Positions 26,201 through 35,564 are shown, counted from the first letter of the stretch. The stretch is 64,000 bases of DNA from Cyclobacteriaceae bacterium (GCA_028278225.1 JANQEU010000095.1:206937-270936); one strand, 5' to 3'. A program made the numbers and translations. Notes: generated from the letters alone by a model not told the origin.

Positions 26201-26453
26201 GCTCGGAGAGATCCAGAATGGTGAAGGCGTCTTCGGGCTGCAGCGGGCTTTTCAAATCGCCGGAGCTGAAGCCATCATCATGTCCATGTGGACCGTAGAT
26301 GATGCGGCCACCCAGGAATTGATGACCAACTTTTACGAAGAGTGGCTAACAACAGGTAATAAACATCAGTCATTTATCAAAGCACAGAAAAGGTTAAAGG
26401 ACAAATGGAAGTCTCCATACTATTGGGGAGCTTTTGTAATGGTAGGTAACTGA
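23268..26453 (+). CDS. Exported TPR-CHAT caspase-like protease
   Basis: The 1,061-residue protein starts with a signal peptide (MNPLKSSLLPALVILLC...STAQ). About ten TPR units follow to roughly residue 500, with motifs such as YTKAEESYTESLRIL and YPQAEEIYNKSL. A helical linker leads to a C-terminal CHAT domain (about 640-1061). The caspase-like dyad is intact: His901 in HIATHGFF and Cys975 in LSACETG, followed by GVFGLQRAF and SMWTVDD. An Arg/Gly-rich stretch (about 805-845) sits inside the CHAT region before the His motif. CHAT proteases are often activated through attached repeat domains; here the TPRs would be the sensor. The signal peptide places it outside the cytoplasm. It is transcribed divergently from the giant surface gene. 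Its substrate is unknown. Confidence 0.9.
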   Translation: MNPLKSSLLPALVILLCIPSTAQYQFESKKAEKLYNDLEVAYENYDYNPILKKENNILSLFESKQDTLTALMYNFLGEAYYYGLGDLQVGLDYYTKEFELRKKLSESGVEQDMNNIIYNYATLNAEAGNYTKAEGLYLDLLEKDQERGKKSEDVISTVLALADHYTLTAEAEKGKKLLRKYRRLIEKNSYEEAMTLKYFGDYQEISGEYTKAEESYTESLRILQETGYYPSLEYVYIMNALGLLYTNISQYPQAEEIYNKSLDVLDRLGDGMEEDRAGVEFNLGQVYFELGIYDEALTLYQKILESDKEFYGEESFYVASTLFTIGLVYYEMEDYENSEKFLFQAKDIYEKIGETNAIEYGRNLNAITRMYNKTNRFDEATEYGEKAIAAYASALGDDNWEYALGLSNVSEVYSKVGDLEKAENYLLEADKIRESKLGVNHPQYARGTRKLAILNWKQNNLSAALDYYNKTFNNYFNQINTYFPVLSEAEKSKFYYNNLKPTFEQFNSFIVENRSEDKQLIEMMYNYQLATKGLILYATSKVRETIQNSGDTVLINKYNTWIGQKEQLAQLFSASDMDADVRNRKIDSLIAAANDLEGELSNLSSVFAQNFASKEVTWRDVKAKLKPGEAAVEIIRFRDFDPDSAGVYTDEVYYAALIVTSTTEEAPELVIMRNGKQMETRYLSNYRNSIMYQVNENFSYRLFWRPIANRLRGVKKVYFSPDGVYNQISIYTLQNPASKNFTIDEFEIQLVTNTKDLVAFNYDDGSNFENPSYLFGYPNYNMGTIDSQRMDKKPEGNEPEQRGMERGASRGGVRGARGAQDDDIQPLSRGGLPRGIRGNLLRYMRSNQLLALLPGTQKEVNLIDSLHSGKEFNTKVFMDNEAVEDQVKSVDNPQTLHIATHGFFLEQEKGDDEQADKYVSNPLLRSGLILAGANSFISTGDIGAEVELRDDGILTAYEAMNLNLDDTELVVLSACETGLGEIQNGEGVFGLQRAFQIAGAEAIIMSMWTVDDAATQELMTNFYEEWLTTGNKHQSFIKAQKRLKDKWKSPYYWGAFVMVGN

Positions 26454-26541
26454 CAAAAGTTGATAAATCAGGAGGAGTTTGACATATGAAGTAATAAACC
26501 CTCATTTCGGTCTCCGAAGAAAAAATTACCGTTTCACACAC

Positions 26542-26572
26542 AAAAGAGATCAGTTCACTCTGATCTCTTTTT
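26542..26572 (+). terminator. Rho-independent terminator after the CHAT gene
   Basis: The stem AAAAGAGATCAG pairs with CTGATCTCTTTT around the loop TTCACT and runs into a T-rich tract. It separates the CHAT gene from the downstream kinase genes. Confidence 0.85.
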
Positions 26573-26619
26573 TTATCCCTTGATATATTTCAAATTTTCC
26601 GGGCTTAATTGAATCACAG

Positions 26620-27993
26620 GTGAAATTTACTTTTCTAACAAAGACTGACCCGTTCGAAAAGCGACTATTTGAGATTGTCAGCCTCATATTGGCGGCGTTC
26701 ACTATTTACGGTAGTGTCGAAAACGTCATGATCGAAGGGAGGGTTTTAACCAGGACGATAACCCTGGTGCTACTGGTCTACGCGGTTGTGTCATACCTTT
26801 TGTCCCGATTCGGCTATTTCAGCAAAAGGCTGATTGTAGTTACAGTATCTCTTATTTACGTTGTGGTGGTCTTTTTCTGGTTTTGGATCAGTGGCGCGGC
26901 CGGCCCCATCGGAATCGCCCTGGTGACTATCATTTCCATAAGCTTTATCTTCGGAAAAGGAGCCCATCTAAAATCACTTTTCTATTTCAATATTGGTCTG
27001 ACCACCTTTCTATGCATTTTTCAATACTTTCGTCCGGACCTGATCCTTTACGGTGATCTCCCCTATCCCACCATTCCACTGGAATTTCTTGTAGTGTCGT
27101 ACCTCCAGATCATTCTCATTTATTATTTACGCCGGGAGGTTGAGGAAGAGCGGCGGGTCTCCAAATTGAAGAATGAGCAACTGACAGTTCTCAACGAAAA
27201 CCTGAAAGCCACAGTTGAGACTCAAAAAGATACCCTGGACAAACTCTATAGTACCCAAACCCAGCTTGTGGAATCTGAAAAAATGGCATCATTGGGGAAA
27301 CTGACTGCCGGCCTGGCCCATGAGATCAAAAATCCACTGAACTACGTGGGTGGCGTGGTCACTCCCCTGAAAATCGACATAAAAGAGTTGATCGACATGA
27401 TCCCGGAAGACAAGCGATCTGATGCCGTGGAGATTTCAAAAGAGATTGATGAATTACTGAAAAGTGTTGAAAGCGGTACCAAGCTGGCCTCCGACATTAT
27501 GATCAAACTTCAAAATGTCTCCCGCAAGGAGGATCACCTGGGGTATGCCGCTATTGACATTCCGGTACTTGTTCGGGATGTAATTGCGCTTGTCGAAAAG
27601 TCCAGTCTTGGTATTACCTTCAAGTCCCAACTTCAAACAGGGCTGTACATTGAGGGAAATGCAATTGAGATCAACCAGGTCGTCCTGAACCTGCTACGGA
27701 ACAGTGTTCAGGCCATACCATCAGACCGGGACGGTATTATTGAAGTATCTGTGGAAGAATCCGCAGGGAACGTCGAGATTCGCATTAGTGATAACGGCGT
27801 AGGCATGAGTAAAGAAACCATGGACCACGCTTTTGAAGCGTTTTACAGTACAAAAAGCGGGGACGGAACCGGACTTGGCCTGTTTATTTCAATGGGCATC
27901 ATCCAAAGTCATAACGGTACGATAGATGTAGACAGTGAAGTGGGAAAGGGTTCAACTTTCAAGCTCATTTTCCCAAAATTTTCCAAAACCTAA
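26620..27993 (+). CDS. Membrane sensor histidine kinase (first of a tandem pair)
   Basis: This 457-residue protein starts at GTG. Residues about 15-170 hold five or six membrane segments and no recognisable ligand domain. A coiled coil follows (about 172-220). The H-box has His234 in AGLAHEIKNPLNYVGG, the N-box is NLLRNSVQAIP and the G-boxes are DNGVGM and GTGLGL. It is therefore an autophosphorylating kinase of the type whose HisKA is followed by NPLN. It lies 11 bp upstream of a paralogue of identical length, and no response regulator is adjacent. A gene start further in is possible, but the GTG keeps the first membrane helix and matches the paralogue. Confidence 0.88.
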   Translation: MKFTFLTKTDPFEKRLFEIVSLILAAFTIYGSVENVMIEGRVLTRTITLVLLVYAVVSYLLSRFGYFSKRLIVVTVSLIYVVVVFFWFWISGAAGPIGIALVTIISISFIFGKGAHLKSLFYFNIGLTTFLCIFQYFRPDLILYGDLPYPTIPLEFLVVSYLQIILIYYLRREVEEERRVSKLKNEQLTVLNENLKATVETQKDTLDKLYSTQTQLVESEKMASLGKLTAGLAHEIKNPLNYVGGVVTPLKIDIKELIDMIPEDKRSDAVEISKEIDELLKSVESGTKLASDIMIKLQNVSRKEDHLGYAAIDIPVLVRDVIALVEKSSLGITFKSQLQTGLYIEGNAIEINQVVLNLLRNSVQAIPSDRDGIIEVSVEESAGNVEIRISDNGVGMSKETMDHAFEAFYSTKSGDGTGLGLFISMGIIQSHNGTIDVDSEVGKGSTFKLIFPKFSKT

Positions 27994-28004
27994 AAGGATC
28001 AGGA

Positions 28005-29378
28005 ATGTCAGAAATCACCACCCTTTCACACCAGGTAAATCGACTTGAAAAGCGATTATTTGAGATCATTTGCCTCTTAATGTTCCTGGTCATGATGCAT
28101 GGTCTAATCCAGGGAGTTTTAGTTTTTAACAGGCTATCTTTTCTCTCCTACATCGAAGCTTTTGTTGCGGCAATAGGTTTGAGTTTTTTCTACCTGTCAA
28201 AGTACAGGGAATGGTTTGAAAAATTGAGATTCCCCCTGATAGTAATTGTAAACTCATTTCTGGTTTTCTTTTGGTATCATTTGAGCGGATATTTGGGACC
28301 AACAGCCGTGGGTGGAATAGCCGTTGTTATTATATCAATAATCATAGTGCCCGGGAGGTGGAGAACACAATTTATGATTTTCGGTTATGCTTTGATCGTT
28401 TTCCTGGTGATCTCGCAACTCCGCACTAATTGGGTTCAAACCGCACCCGAAGGCTATCCGACCATGCCCTACGATTACCTCGTAATGGCATTAGCTGTGT
28501 TTTTGGTCATTAACTACCTGAAAAATGAATTCGATAAAGAGCGCCGAACCGTATTGCAACAAAATGTGGAGCTGGGGTTTTTAAACAAGGAGCTCGAAAA
28601 GACACTGAATGAAAAGGAACAGGTCATAGAGAGACTTAAAAACACCAGCGAGCAATTAATTGAATCCGCGAAGCTCGCATCCATTGGTAAGCTAACTGCA
28701 GGCCTGGCACATGAGCTGAATAATCCTTTGAACTATATCGGAGGGATTGTCACTCCTGCCAAAAGAGACCTGGATGAGATCAAAACATTTATCAGCCCCA
28801 AAAATATTGATGAGAGCAAAGAGGTATTTGAGGATCTCGACAGACTACTGGATGGGGTGGAGTCCGGCACCAGGAAAGCATCCGGTATCATCCATCAGCT
28901 TATTAAGCTGTCTCCGGAAGAAAACAGGGAAGTATTTGCTCCTATCAACCTTGAAAATGCCATTAAGTCCATTCTTTTTGTGTTTGAACGCAGCTATCCC
29001 AGTATAGATTTCGGATACAAAATTGATCCTGCACTGACCATAAACGGAAATCATTTTGAGTTTAATCAGGCCTTGAACAATATTATTCAAAATAGCGTCC
29101 AGGCCATTCCCGACCCGGAAAAGGGAAGAGTCAAAATATCCGGATACCAAAAAGAAAGGTCGGTCGTAATCGTAATAACAGATAATGGCACGGGAATCGA
29201 ACCGGAGCACTTGAAAAAGGTGTTTGATCCATTTTTCACAACCAAAAACCCGGGCGAAGGAACCGGATTGGGGTTGACGCTGGCATACAGCATTTTGAAA
29301 AAGCATTCGGGCGAAATCAAGGTGGAGAGTGTAACTGGAATCGGATCGAAGGTAACCGTCTTTTTACCCGGTCATTGA
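28005..29378 (+). CDS. Membrane sensor histidine kinase (second of a tandem pair)
   Basis: It is 457 residues with the same layout as the upstream kinase: a membrane region of five or six helices (about 18-172), a coiled coil (about 175-222), an H-box with His236 in AGLAHELNNPLNYIGG, an N-box NNIIQNSVQAIP, and G-boxes DNGTGI and GTGLGL. The N-termini align (VNRLEKRLFEII against TDPFEKRLFEIV), so the two arose by tandem duplication. The 11-bp gap implies co-transcription. The phosphorylation partner must be encoded elsewhere, or the kinases may heterodimerise; both are inferences. Confidence 0.88.
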   Translation: MSEITTLSHQVNRLEKRLFEIICLLMFLVMMHGLIQGVLVFNRLSFLSYIEAFVAAIGLSFFYLSKYREWFEKLRFPLIVIVNSFLVFFWYHLSGYLGPTAVGGIAVVIISIIIVPGRWRTQFMIFGYALIVFLVISQLRTNWVQTAPEGYPTMPYDYLVMALAVFLVINYLKNEFDKERRTVLQQNVELGFLNKELEKTLNEKEQVIERLKNTSEQLIESAKLASIGKLTAGLAHELNNPLNYIGGIVTPAKRDLDEIKTFISPKNIDESKEVFEDLDRLLDGVESGTRKASGIIHQLIKLSPEENREVFAPINLENAIKSILFVFERSYPSIDFGYKIDPALTINGNHFEFNQALNNIIQNSVQAIPDPEKGRVKISGYQKERSVVIVITDNGTGIEPEHLKKVFDPFFTTKNPGEGTGLGLTLAYSILKKHSGEIKVESVTGIGSKVTVFLPGH

Positions 29379-29442
29379 TCATCATTACGTGGTCAAAAAG
29401 AGTTATCCTTGTATAGATAATTCATTTTGGTTTTTTCTGCCC

Positions 29443-32217
29443 ATGTCCAAACCCAAACTCTTTTTGTTGGATGCGATGGCCCTGATCTACAGGGCACATT
29501 TTGCATTGAGTAACAATCCAATCGTAAATAGCAAAGGCGTCAACACCGGCTCCATCCTGGGCTTCACCAATTCCCTTCTGGAGATAATCACCAAGGAGAG
29601 CCCAACACACATAGGAGTGGCGTTTGACACCGATGCACCCACTTTCCGGCATGAGGATTTTAAAGATTACAAGGCTACGCGGCAACGGCAGCCTGAGGAG
29701 ATCAGTATCGGTATCCCTTATTGTAAGAAAATTCTTGAGGGGTTTGGAATTCCCATTATTGAGTTAGACGGATACGAAGCTGATGATCTCATAGGTACTC
29801 TGGCCAAAAAAGCGGCGGAAAAGGGCTTTGAAGTATATATGATGACCCCCGATAAGGATTTTGCACAACTTGTGGATGAGAACATTTTCCTGTACAAGCC
29901 TGCAAGAATGGGAAACAGCGCCGAAATATTGGGGATCCCTGAGGTACTGGAAAAATTTGATATCGATAAGGTGGACCAGGTGCGTGATGTGCTTGGGTTA
30001 AAGGGTGACTCTGTGGATAATATACCGGGTGTGCCGGGCGTTGGTGACAAAACCGCGTCCAGGTTGCTGAAAGAATTTGGGTCGGTAGAAAACATTGTTG
30101 CCAGTGTTGATCAGCTTAAGGGTAGTTTAAAGACGAAGATCGAAACGAATGGTGAGCAGGGGATCTTCTCAAAGAAACTGGCAACTATTTTGACCGACTC
30201 GCCTGTTGAATTTGATGCTGAAGCGCTCAGGTATACGGCTCCCGATGAAAAATCATTGGTCCCTGTCCTTGATGAACTTGAATTCAGGACCATATCCAAA
30301 AGGCTGTTCGGAGAGACGGCAAGTCAAAAAACGGCAGCGTCTTCGGGACAATTGGGGCTCTTTGAAACCGCTCCTGAAGCCGGTTCCGGACCTGCATCCA
30401 CTAAAATCAACATTGAGGGTGTAAATGTCGATTATCAAATCATTGATACCGTTGACAAAAGAAAAAAACTAATTGATCAGCTGAATGTACTGAAAGAGTT
30501 TTGCTTTGATACCGAAACAACTAGTCTGGAAACTGTGGAAGCTCAATTGGTGGGTCTGGCCATAAGCTTTGAAAAGCATAAGGCATTTTACATTCCATTT
30601 CCGGAAGATCAGTCCGAAACACAGGCGATCATTGAAGATTTCAGGGATGTCATGGAGAACCAGGGCATCACTAAAATAGGTCAGAACCTGAAATACGATA
30701 TTCAGATCCTGCGCAATTACGGCATATCGGTGAAAGGTCCTTTGTTCGACACTATGCTGGCTCACTATCTCATCGACCCTGAGACGAATCACAGTATGGA
30801 CATACTCGCGGAAAGCTACCTCAACTATGTCCCTATCAGTATTGAAACCCTGATCGGACCGAAAGGAAGACGCCAAAAAAGCATACGAAATGCCGCTTTG
30901 GAGAGTGTCTCCAAATATGCCTGTGAAGATGCTGACGTCACCTTCCAGCTGAAGGAAAAGCTTTCGGCAGAGATCAGGGACAGGAAGCTTGAAAAGCTCT
31001 TGCACGAGGTGGAGGAACCATTATCATTTGTCCTTGCCGATATGGAGTATAAGGGGGTCAGTATTGATCAGGATTCACTGGCCCTGATGTCCGGGGAGCT
31101 TGCCGAAGAAAGCAGACGTGTTCAGGATGAGATCTTTTCCATCGCAGGCGAAGAATTCAACATCGGATCGCCGAAGCAACTTGGTACCATTCTCTTTGAT
31201 AAACTTAAATTGGTTGATCAGCCTAAAAAAACCAAATCCGGCCAGTACGCCACCGGGGAGGATGTACTTTCAAAACTTGCCAATGAACATGAGATTGCCA
31301 GTAAGATCCTCGAGTTCAGGGAATACCAAAAACTGAAATCCACCTACGTCGATGCACTTCCCAAACTGGTCAGTCCAATTGATCAGAGAGTGCATACCGA
31401 CTATCGTCAAACTGTAGCCGCAACAGGAAGACTAAGTTCAAACAATCCAAACCTTCAGAATATTCCCATCCGCACCGCAAAGGGCCGGGAGATCCGGAAG
31501 GCATTCATCCCGGGCAGTGACGAGTTCCGGATCCTTTCAGCCGACTATTCCCAGATCGAATTGCGGATCATGGCTGCCTTTTCCGAAGACGAAAGTATGA
31601 CGAACGCATTCAGGGAGGGGAAAGATATTCACGCCAATACGGCCAGTAAGGTATTTAAGGTACCCCCTGAGGAAATCGATCCTTCCATGAGAAGAAAGGC
31701 CAAGGAGGTAAATTTTGGAATTATTTACGGCATTTCGGGGTTCGGTTTATCGCAAAACCTGAATATCCCCAGGTCTGATGCGAATGAGATAATCAGTGCT
31801 TATTTCAATGAATTCCCGGCGGTCAAAACATTCATCGACAATAGTAAGGAGAAGGCAAGGGAACGAGGTTATGTGGAAACAATCCTCGGGCGACGGAGAT
31901 ATTTGAGAAATATTAATTCCAGAAACTTTACCATGAGGGGCTTTGATGAGAGAAATGCCATCAATGCTCCGATCCAGGGATCTGCAGCTGATATGATCAA
32001 GGTGGCAATGATCAACATATTCAATTGGATGAATGATCAGCAGCTGAAATCAAAGATGATCATGCAGGTACATGATGAACTGGTATTTGAGGTACACAAA
32101 GACGAAACAGATCTTTTGTCTGAAAATGTTGAAAATTTCATGAAAACTGCTATTCCACTGTCCGTTCCGATGGAAATTGGAATTGGCGTGGGCGACAATT
32201 GGCTGGAAGCACATTAG
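29443..32217 (+). CDS. polA: DNA polymerase I
   Basis: All three domains are present. The 5'-nuclease begins at KLFLLDAMALIYRAH and has GVPGVGDKTA. The 3'-5' exonuclease looks active, with FDTETT, GQNLKYD and YACEDAD (DEDD residues kept). The family-A polymerase has motif A SADYSQIELRIMA, motif B RRKAKEVNFGIIYG and motif C QVHDELVFEV. The open frame reaches upstream to a GTG at 29389. The ATG at 29443 is preferred because it places the nuclease start where family members begin, giving 924 residues. It functions in Okazaki-fragment processing and repair in the cytoplasm. It converges with the next gene across 16 bp. Confidence 0.95.
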   Translation: MSKPKLFLLDAMALIYRAHFALSNNPIVNSKGVNTGSILGFTNSLLEIITKESPTHIGVAFDTDAPTFRHEDFKDYKATRQRQPEEISIGIPYCKKILEGFGIPIIELDGYEADDLIGTLAKKAAEKGFEVYMMTPDKDFAQLVDENIFLYKPARMGNSAEILGIPEVLEKFDIDKVDQVRDVLGLKGDSVDNIPGVPGVGDKTASRLLKEFGSVENIVASVDQLKGSLKTKIETNGEQGIFSKKLATILTDSPVEFDAEALRYTAPDEKSLVPVLDELEFRTISKRLFGETASQKTAASSGQLGLFETAPEAGSGPASTKINIEGVNVDYQIIDTVDKRKKLIDQLNVLKEFCFDTETTSLETVEAQLVGLAISFEKHKAFYIPFPEDQSETQAIIEDFRDVMENQGITKIGQNLKYDIQILRNYGISVKGPLFDTMLAHYLIDPETNHSMDILAESYLNYVPISIETLIGPKGRRQKSIRNAALESVSKYACEDADVTFQLKEKLSAEIRDRKLEKLLHEVEEPLSFVLADMEYKGVSIDQDSLALMSGELAEESRRVQDEIFSIAGEEFNIGSPKQLGTILFDKLKLVDQPKKTKSGQYATGEDVLSKLANEHEIASKILEFREYQKLKSTYVDALPKLVSPIDQRVHTDYRQTVAATGRLSSNNPNLQNIPIRTAKGREIRKAFIPGSDEFRILSADYSQIELRIMAAFSEDESMTNAFREGKDIHANTASKVFKVPPEEIDPSMRRKAKEVNFGIIYGISGFGLSQNLNIPRSDANEIISAYFNEFPAVKTFIDNSKEKARERGYVETILGRRRYLRNINSRNFTMRGFDERNAINAPIQGSAADMIKVAMINIFNWMNDQQLKSKMIMQVHDELVFEVHKDETDLLSENVENFMKTAIPLSVPMEIGIGVGDNWLEAH

Positions 32218-32233
32218 ATAGTAACGCCTTAAT

Positions 32234-34513
32234 TTATGGTTGCAATTCGAAAGATCTAGTGTCAATATATTTATAGGCTTTTTTGCAATACCTGATATCT
32301 GCTTCCCTCCAGCTTACGTATCCTTTGATATTATCACTTTTACCTTTTGGGTTGAGTGAGCTCATTGCAACCATTTCCCTATTTTTATCATCGGTTATAA
32401 TTGCAAAGTCCTTTTCTCTAAAAAACTTTAGTTTCTTGTCATCTTCCGTTAAAGCATATTTCAAATGAATCCCTTCGTCATCAACTAAATTTCTGAACTT
32501 CTCATTATACTCCTGTAAGAACTTTGACTTTTCTTTGTCATCTTTAAAAATTATGATTCTTTGAACCTTAATGCCTGTTCTCAGAATGTTGGATTTATGG
32601 ATGTGATCCGCTAAGGTTTTCTCAGGTTTAGTTTCCCATCTGTCTTTTGTTTTCTCTTTTGAGTTTTTATCAGATTTCATATCCTCCTGAAATAACTCAA
32701 TTACGAACTCCTTTTTACAAACAGCTTTGATGAAACTATTTTCATATAATCTATCAACGACTCCAAATAAATCATCATAGTAATATCTCCCAAGTGACAG
32801 CAATAATGACTTTTCCATCAAATTCTTAACACCTGGCAACTCATGTATTGGCCGCGGTATTTCTTCTTTAATTGGATCCGAATATTTGTAAAAATTCCTT
32901 GTGGCATCAATTCTTTTGGGAACAATCTGTTTAACTAACTTTTTTTGAACAGGCTTTAAGATACTCTGGGCGTCATCTGGATAAATTTGGATTTCCGGAT
33001 GCCCTTCCACCATATGATTTATTTGGATATCCCCAAGATATTTTGAACTCGTCCTAATTTTGGTATCTTTTATTTTCTTATAGGTGGACTCCCTAACTTC
33101 CCAAATTTCAACCCCTCGCACTGGTGTCCCAATATCAGTTAAAGATGAAGTGTTCTCTTTTATCATATCCTCATATCTATCCCGTGATTTGTTCTCAAAT
33201 GTTGCTCCAGCGCCCAGGATGCCCAACGAAAGTTCTTTCATATCCCATTTCTGAAACAATTTCTGATACCACTTCATCCTCTGCAACTTTTCCTCAAAAA
33301 CTGATTTTTCATACGGTTTATCACTATCTGGATTATAAAACATTGCGGCAATCCTTAGACTTATGATTTCCTTGACACTAGGGTAATCTCGCAGGATGAA
33401 TTGTGGAAATTTTTTAAAGCTTTTCACTCGAACCAAAGGAACAATCAAAGACATAATTACTCCCACAATTAGCGCCAAGTAAAGATTATACAACCACATC
33501 TCTCCAAGGAAACGCATTCCTAGATTACCCAGATTATTGGATAATGTTAATTTAGATTTCTTTGTTTCTGAGCCAGAGACTTGTTCAGTATTATATCCTA
33601 AAATATCAGAAATGATCGGGATTTTTTCGATGACTTCCTTAATTCCACTATTGTCAGGATATTCATCAAATAGAATGAAATCAATTGCAAACAGCACATT
33701 ATCATCATCCCTTTTTTTCTTCCAAAATGTTTTAACAGATCCAATATTGCTTTCTATGTCATGGTAGCTCTTTGTTATACCACAACGGCATTTGTAATCG
33801 CCTGTATTCAACATATTGGGCAAAGAAGCTTCAACAAAATCTACATCTTTGTATTTGCCATTCTCATAAGCAGTTTTATACCAAGGACGTTCAAATGCTT
33901 TGAAATTTGAACCATCAAAAGTGTTATTAGCAGGATAGATACTAAATAAGCCATTCTCGTTTGAATAGAAGTAAATCCATGAAATACCGACATTTACCCA
34001 CTTAAAATTTTGTGCAATTAACTCACTGATGCCGAATACTTTCGTGAGTTCGTTTGTGTAACGGTCTTCTCTTTGCAGGTCAAGTTCTTTGATTATTTGA
34101 GTGAAAACGTCATCGTAATATTGAAGCTCCCGGTCGCTTATACTAGTTAGGGGTTGTTTATCTTCATCGATAGGTAACAATTCATAAAAAGCCCTGGAGT
34201 TATCAAAATAAATATCTTCAACCAGTCCAATTCGGGAGGAATGGTTAGTTCCCAGTTCCTCTAATCTTACAAGTCTATTCTCCGAATTTCCGTGAGACTC
34301 ATTTAGTAGTCTTTCCACATTGTAATCCAGAGAGTCCCAAAAAATTTCGTCATTGGGCTCGATCCAAGTATTATTCTCCCACCGCTCAATTTCCTTAACA
34401 TAGTTATTGAATTCAATAATGATCCTAACCAAGAAAATCAACAGGAAAGAAAAAATCGTGATAGCTGAAAAGGACCCCAAAATCCTTTTTATTATTGCCT
34501 TTGCATAAATCAT
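32234..34513 (-). CDS. Two-TM Cache-like sensor protein with unrecognised cytoplasmic output
   Basis: This is a 759-residue protein with a first TM at about 11-33, an external region at 34-340 and a second TM at about 342-361. The external part contains WIYFYSNENGLFSIYP and FERPWYKTA (about 208-216), as in Cache sensor domains, and ends in VLFAIDFILF. The roughly 400 cytoplasmic residues have no HAMP, kinase, GGDEF or methyl-accepting signature. Near the end, a segment with VQRIIIF, GIHLKYAL and DFAIITDD alternates strands in a way that recalls PLD-like folds, but the HKD motif is absent. The gene is visibly more AT-rich and Lys/Asn/Glu-rich than its neighbours, which hints at transfer. Its function is unknown. 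Confidence 0.75.
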   Translation of the reverse strand: MIYAKAIIKRILGSFSAITIFSFLLIFLVRIIIEFNNYVKEIERWENNTWIEPNDEIFWDSLDYNVERLLNESHGNSENRLVRLEELGTNHSSRIGLVEDIYFDNSRAFYELLPIDEDKQPLTSISDRELQYYDDVFTQIIKELDLQREDRYTNELTKVFGISELIAQNFKWVNVGISWIYFYSNENGLFSIYPANNTFDGSNFKAFERPWYKTAYENGKYKDVDFVEASLPNMLNTGDYKCRCGITKSYHDIESNIGSVKTFWKKKRDDDNVLFAIDFILFDEYPDNSGIKEVIEKIPIISDILGYNTEQVSGSETKKSKLTLSNNLGNLGMRFLGEMWLYNLYLALIVGVIMSLIVPLVRVKSFKKFPQFILRDYPSVKEIISLRIAAMFYNPDSDKPYEKSVFEEKLQRMKWYQKLFQKWDMKELSLGILGAGATFENKSRDRYEDMIKENTSSLTDIGTPVRGVEIWEVRESTYKKIKDTKIRTSSKYLGDIQINHMVEGHPEIQIYPDDAQSILKPVQKKLVKQIVPKRIDATRNFYKYSDPIKEEIPRPIHELPGVKNLMEKSLLLSLGRYYYDDLFGVVDRLYENSFIKAVCKKEFVIELFQEDMKSDKNSKEKTKDRWETKPEKTLADHIHKSNILRTGIKVQRIIIFKDDKEKSKFLQEYNEKFRNLVDDEGIHLKYALTEDDKKLKFFREKDFAIITDDKNREMVAMSSLNPKGKSDNIKGYVSWREADIRYCKKAYKYIDTRSFELQP

Positions 34514-34609
34514 AAATTAGGTTGTTTTGATTAAGGCTTCACTAATATATACATTTATATACATTTAACTTAACGTAACGTCATCTAGAATCCGCCTAAG
34601 AGCTGTCAT

Positions 34610-35554
34610 ATGGAAATACCTGCCTTAAGTGATATCAAACGTGCACATCAGAGAATTGAAAGGTTTATACAATACACTCCTGTATTCACTTCAGATTCTT
34701 TGAATACCATTACCGGCGCCAACTTATATTTTAAGTGCGAAAACTTTCAGAAAACAGGTTCATTTAAACTACGAGGCGCTACAAACGCAGTGTTATCGGT
34801 ACGTCCCGAGGAGCGATCAGCCGGATTTGCCACACATTCTTCAGGCAATCACGGACAGGCACTCGCATACGCAGCAAAGATCGCCGAAGTGCCGGCATAC
34901 ATTGTCATGCCTGAAAACGCTTCTAAAGTAAAGATCAAGGCTGTCGAAGGGTATGGCGCTGAAATAGTTTTATGCAAACCAACGGAAGCTGACCGTGTGA
35001 ATACCTGTAATGAAGTCATAAAAAAAACAGGCGCCGCTTTAATTCCACCCTTCCATGATCCCCGGATCATCGCCGGCCAGGCCACCGCGGCAAAGGAACT
35101 GATCGAAGACACCGAGGATCTGGATTACCTTCTCACCCCGGTAGGTGGGGGCGGACTCGCTGCGGGGAGCGCACTTGCCGTCAAATACCTGACGCCATCT
35201 ACGAAATTTATTATCGGAGAACCCAAAAACGCAGATGATACATACCGGTCTTTTCGGGAAGGAAAAGTTATACCGGTCAAAAATCCCGATACTATTGCTG
35301 ACGGACTCAGAGTAACTGTTGGTCAGCTGAACTTTGAAATAATCAAAGACATTGCCTCGGATATTGTAACAATAACGGAAGAGGAAATTATGGAGGCCAT
35401 GAAACTGGTCTGGGAGCGGATGAAAATTATCATTGAGCCGTCCTCCGCAGTTCCGTTTGCTGTTGTATTAAAACAAAAAAATATATTTGAACAGAAAAAT
35501 GTCGGCATAATCTTTACCGGTGGAAATGTTGATATGAGCAATTTGCCTTTTTAA
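34610..35554 (+). CDS. Serine racemase / threonine dehydratase-like PLP enzyme
   Basis: This is a 314-residue fold-type II PLP enzyme. The Schiff-base lysine is Lys53 in GSFKLRG, the cofactor loop is SSGNHGQALA, and the phosphate-binding glycine loop is VGGGGLAAG. There is no C-terminal ACT domain, so it is not the biosynthetic feedback-regulated IlvA. Length and motifs fit the serine racemase/catabolic threonine dehydratase group, which acts on L-Ser/L-Thr with pyruvate, 2-oxobutyrate or D-Ser as products. It is 10 bp from the DPP IV gene, so the two are probably co-transcribed. Which reaction dominates cannot be decided from sequence. Confidence 0.88.
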   Translation: MEIPALSDIKRAHQRIERFIQYTPVFTSDSLNTITGANLYFKCENFQKTGSFKLRGATNAVLSVRPEERSAGFATHSSGNHGQALAYAAKIAEVPAYIVMPENASKVKIKAVEGYGAEIVLCKPTEADRVNTCNEVIKKTGAALIPPFHDPRIIAGQATAAKELIEDTEDLDYLLTPVGGGGLAAGSALAVKYLTPSTKFIIGEPKNADDTYRSFREGKVIPVKNPDTIADGLRVTVGQLNFEIIKDIASDIVTITEEEIMEAMKLVWERMKIIIEPSSAVPFAVVLKQKNIFEQKNVGIIFTGGNVDMSNLPF

Positions 35555-35564
35555 AACCTCAACA

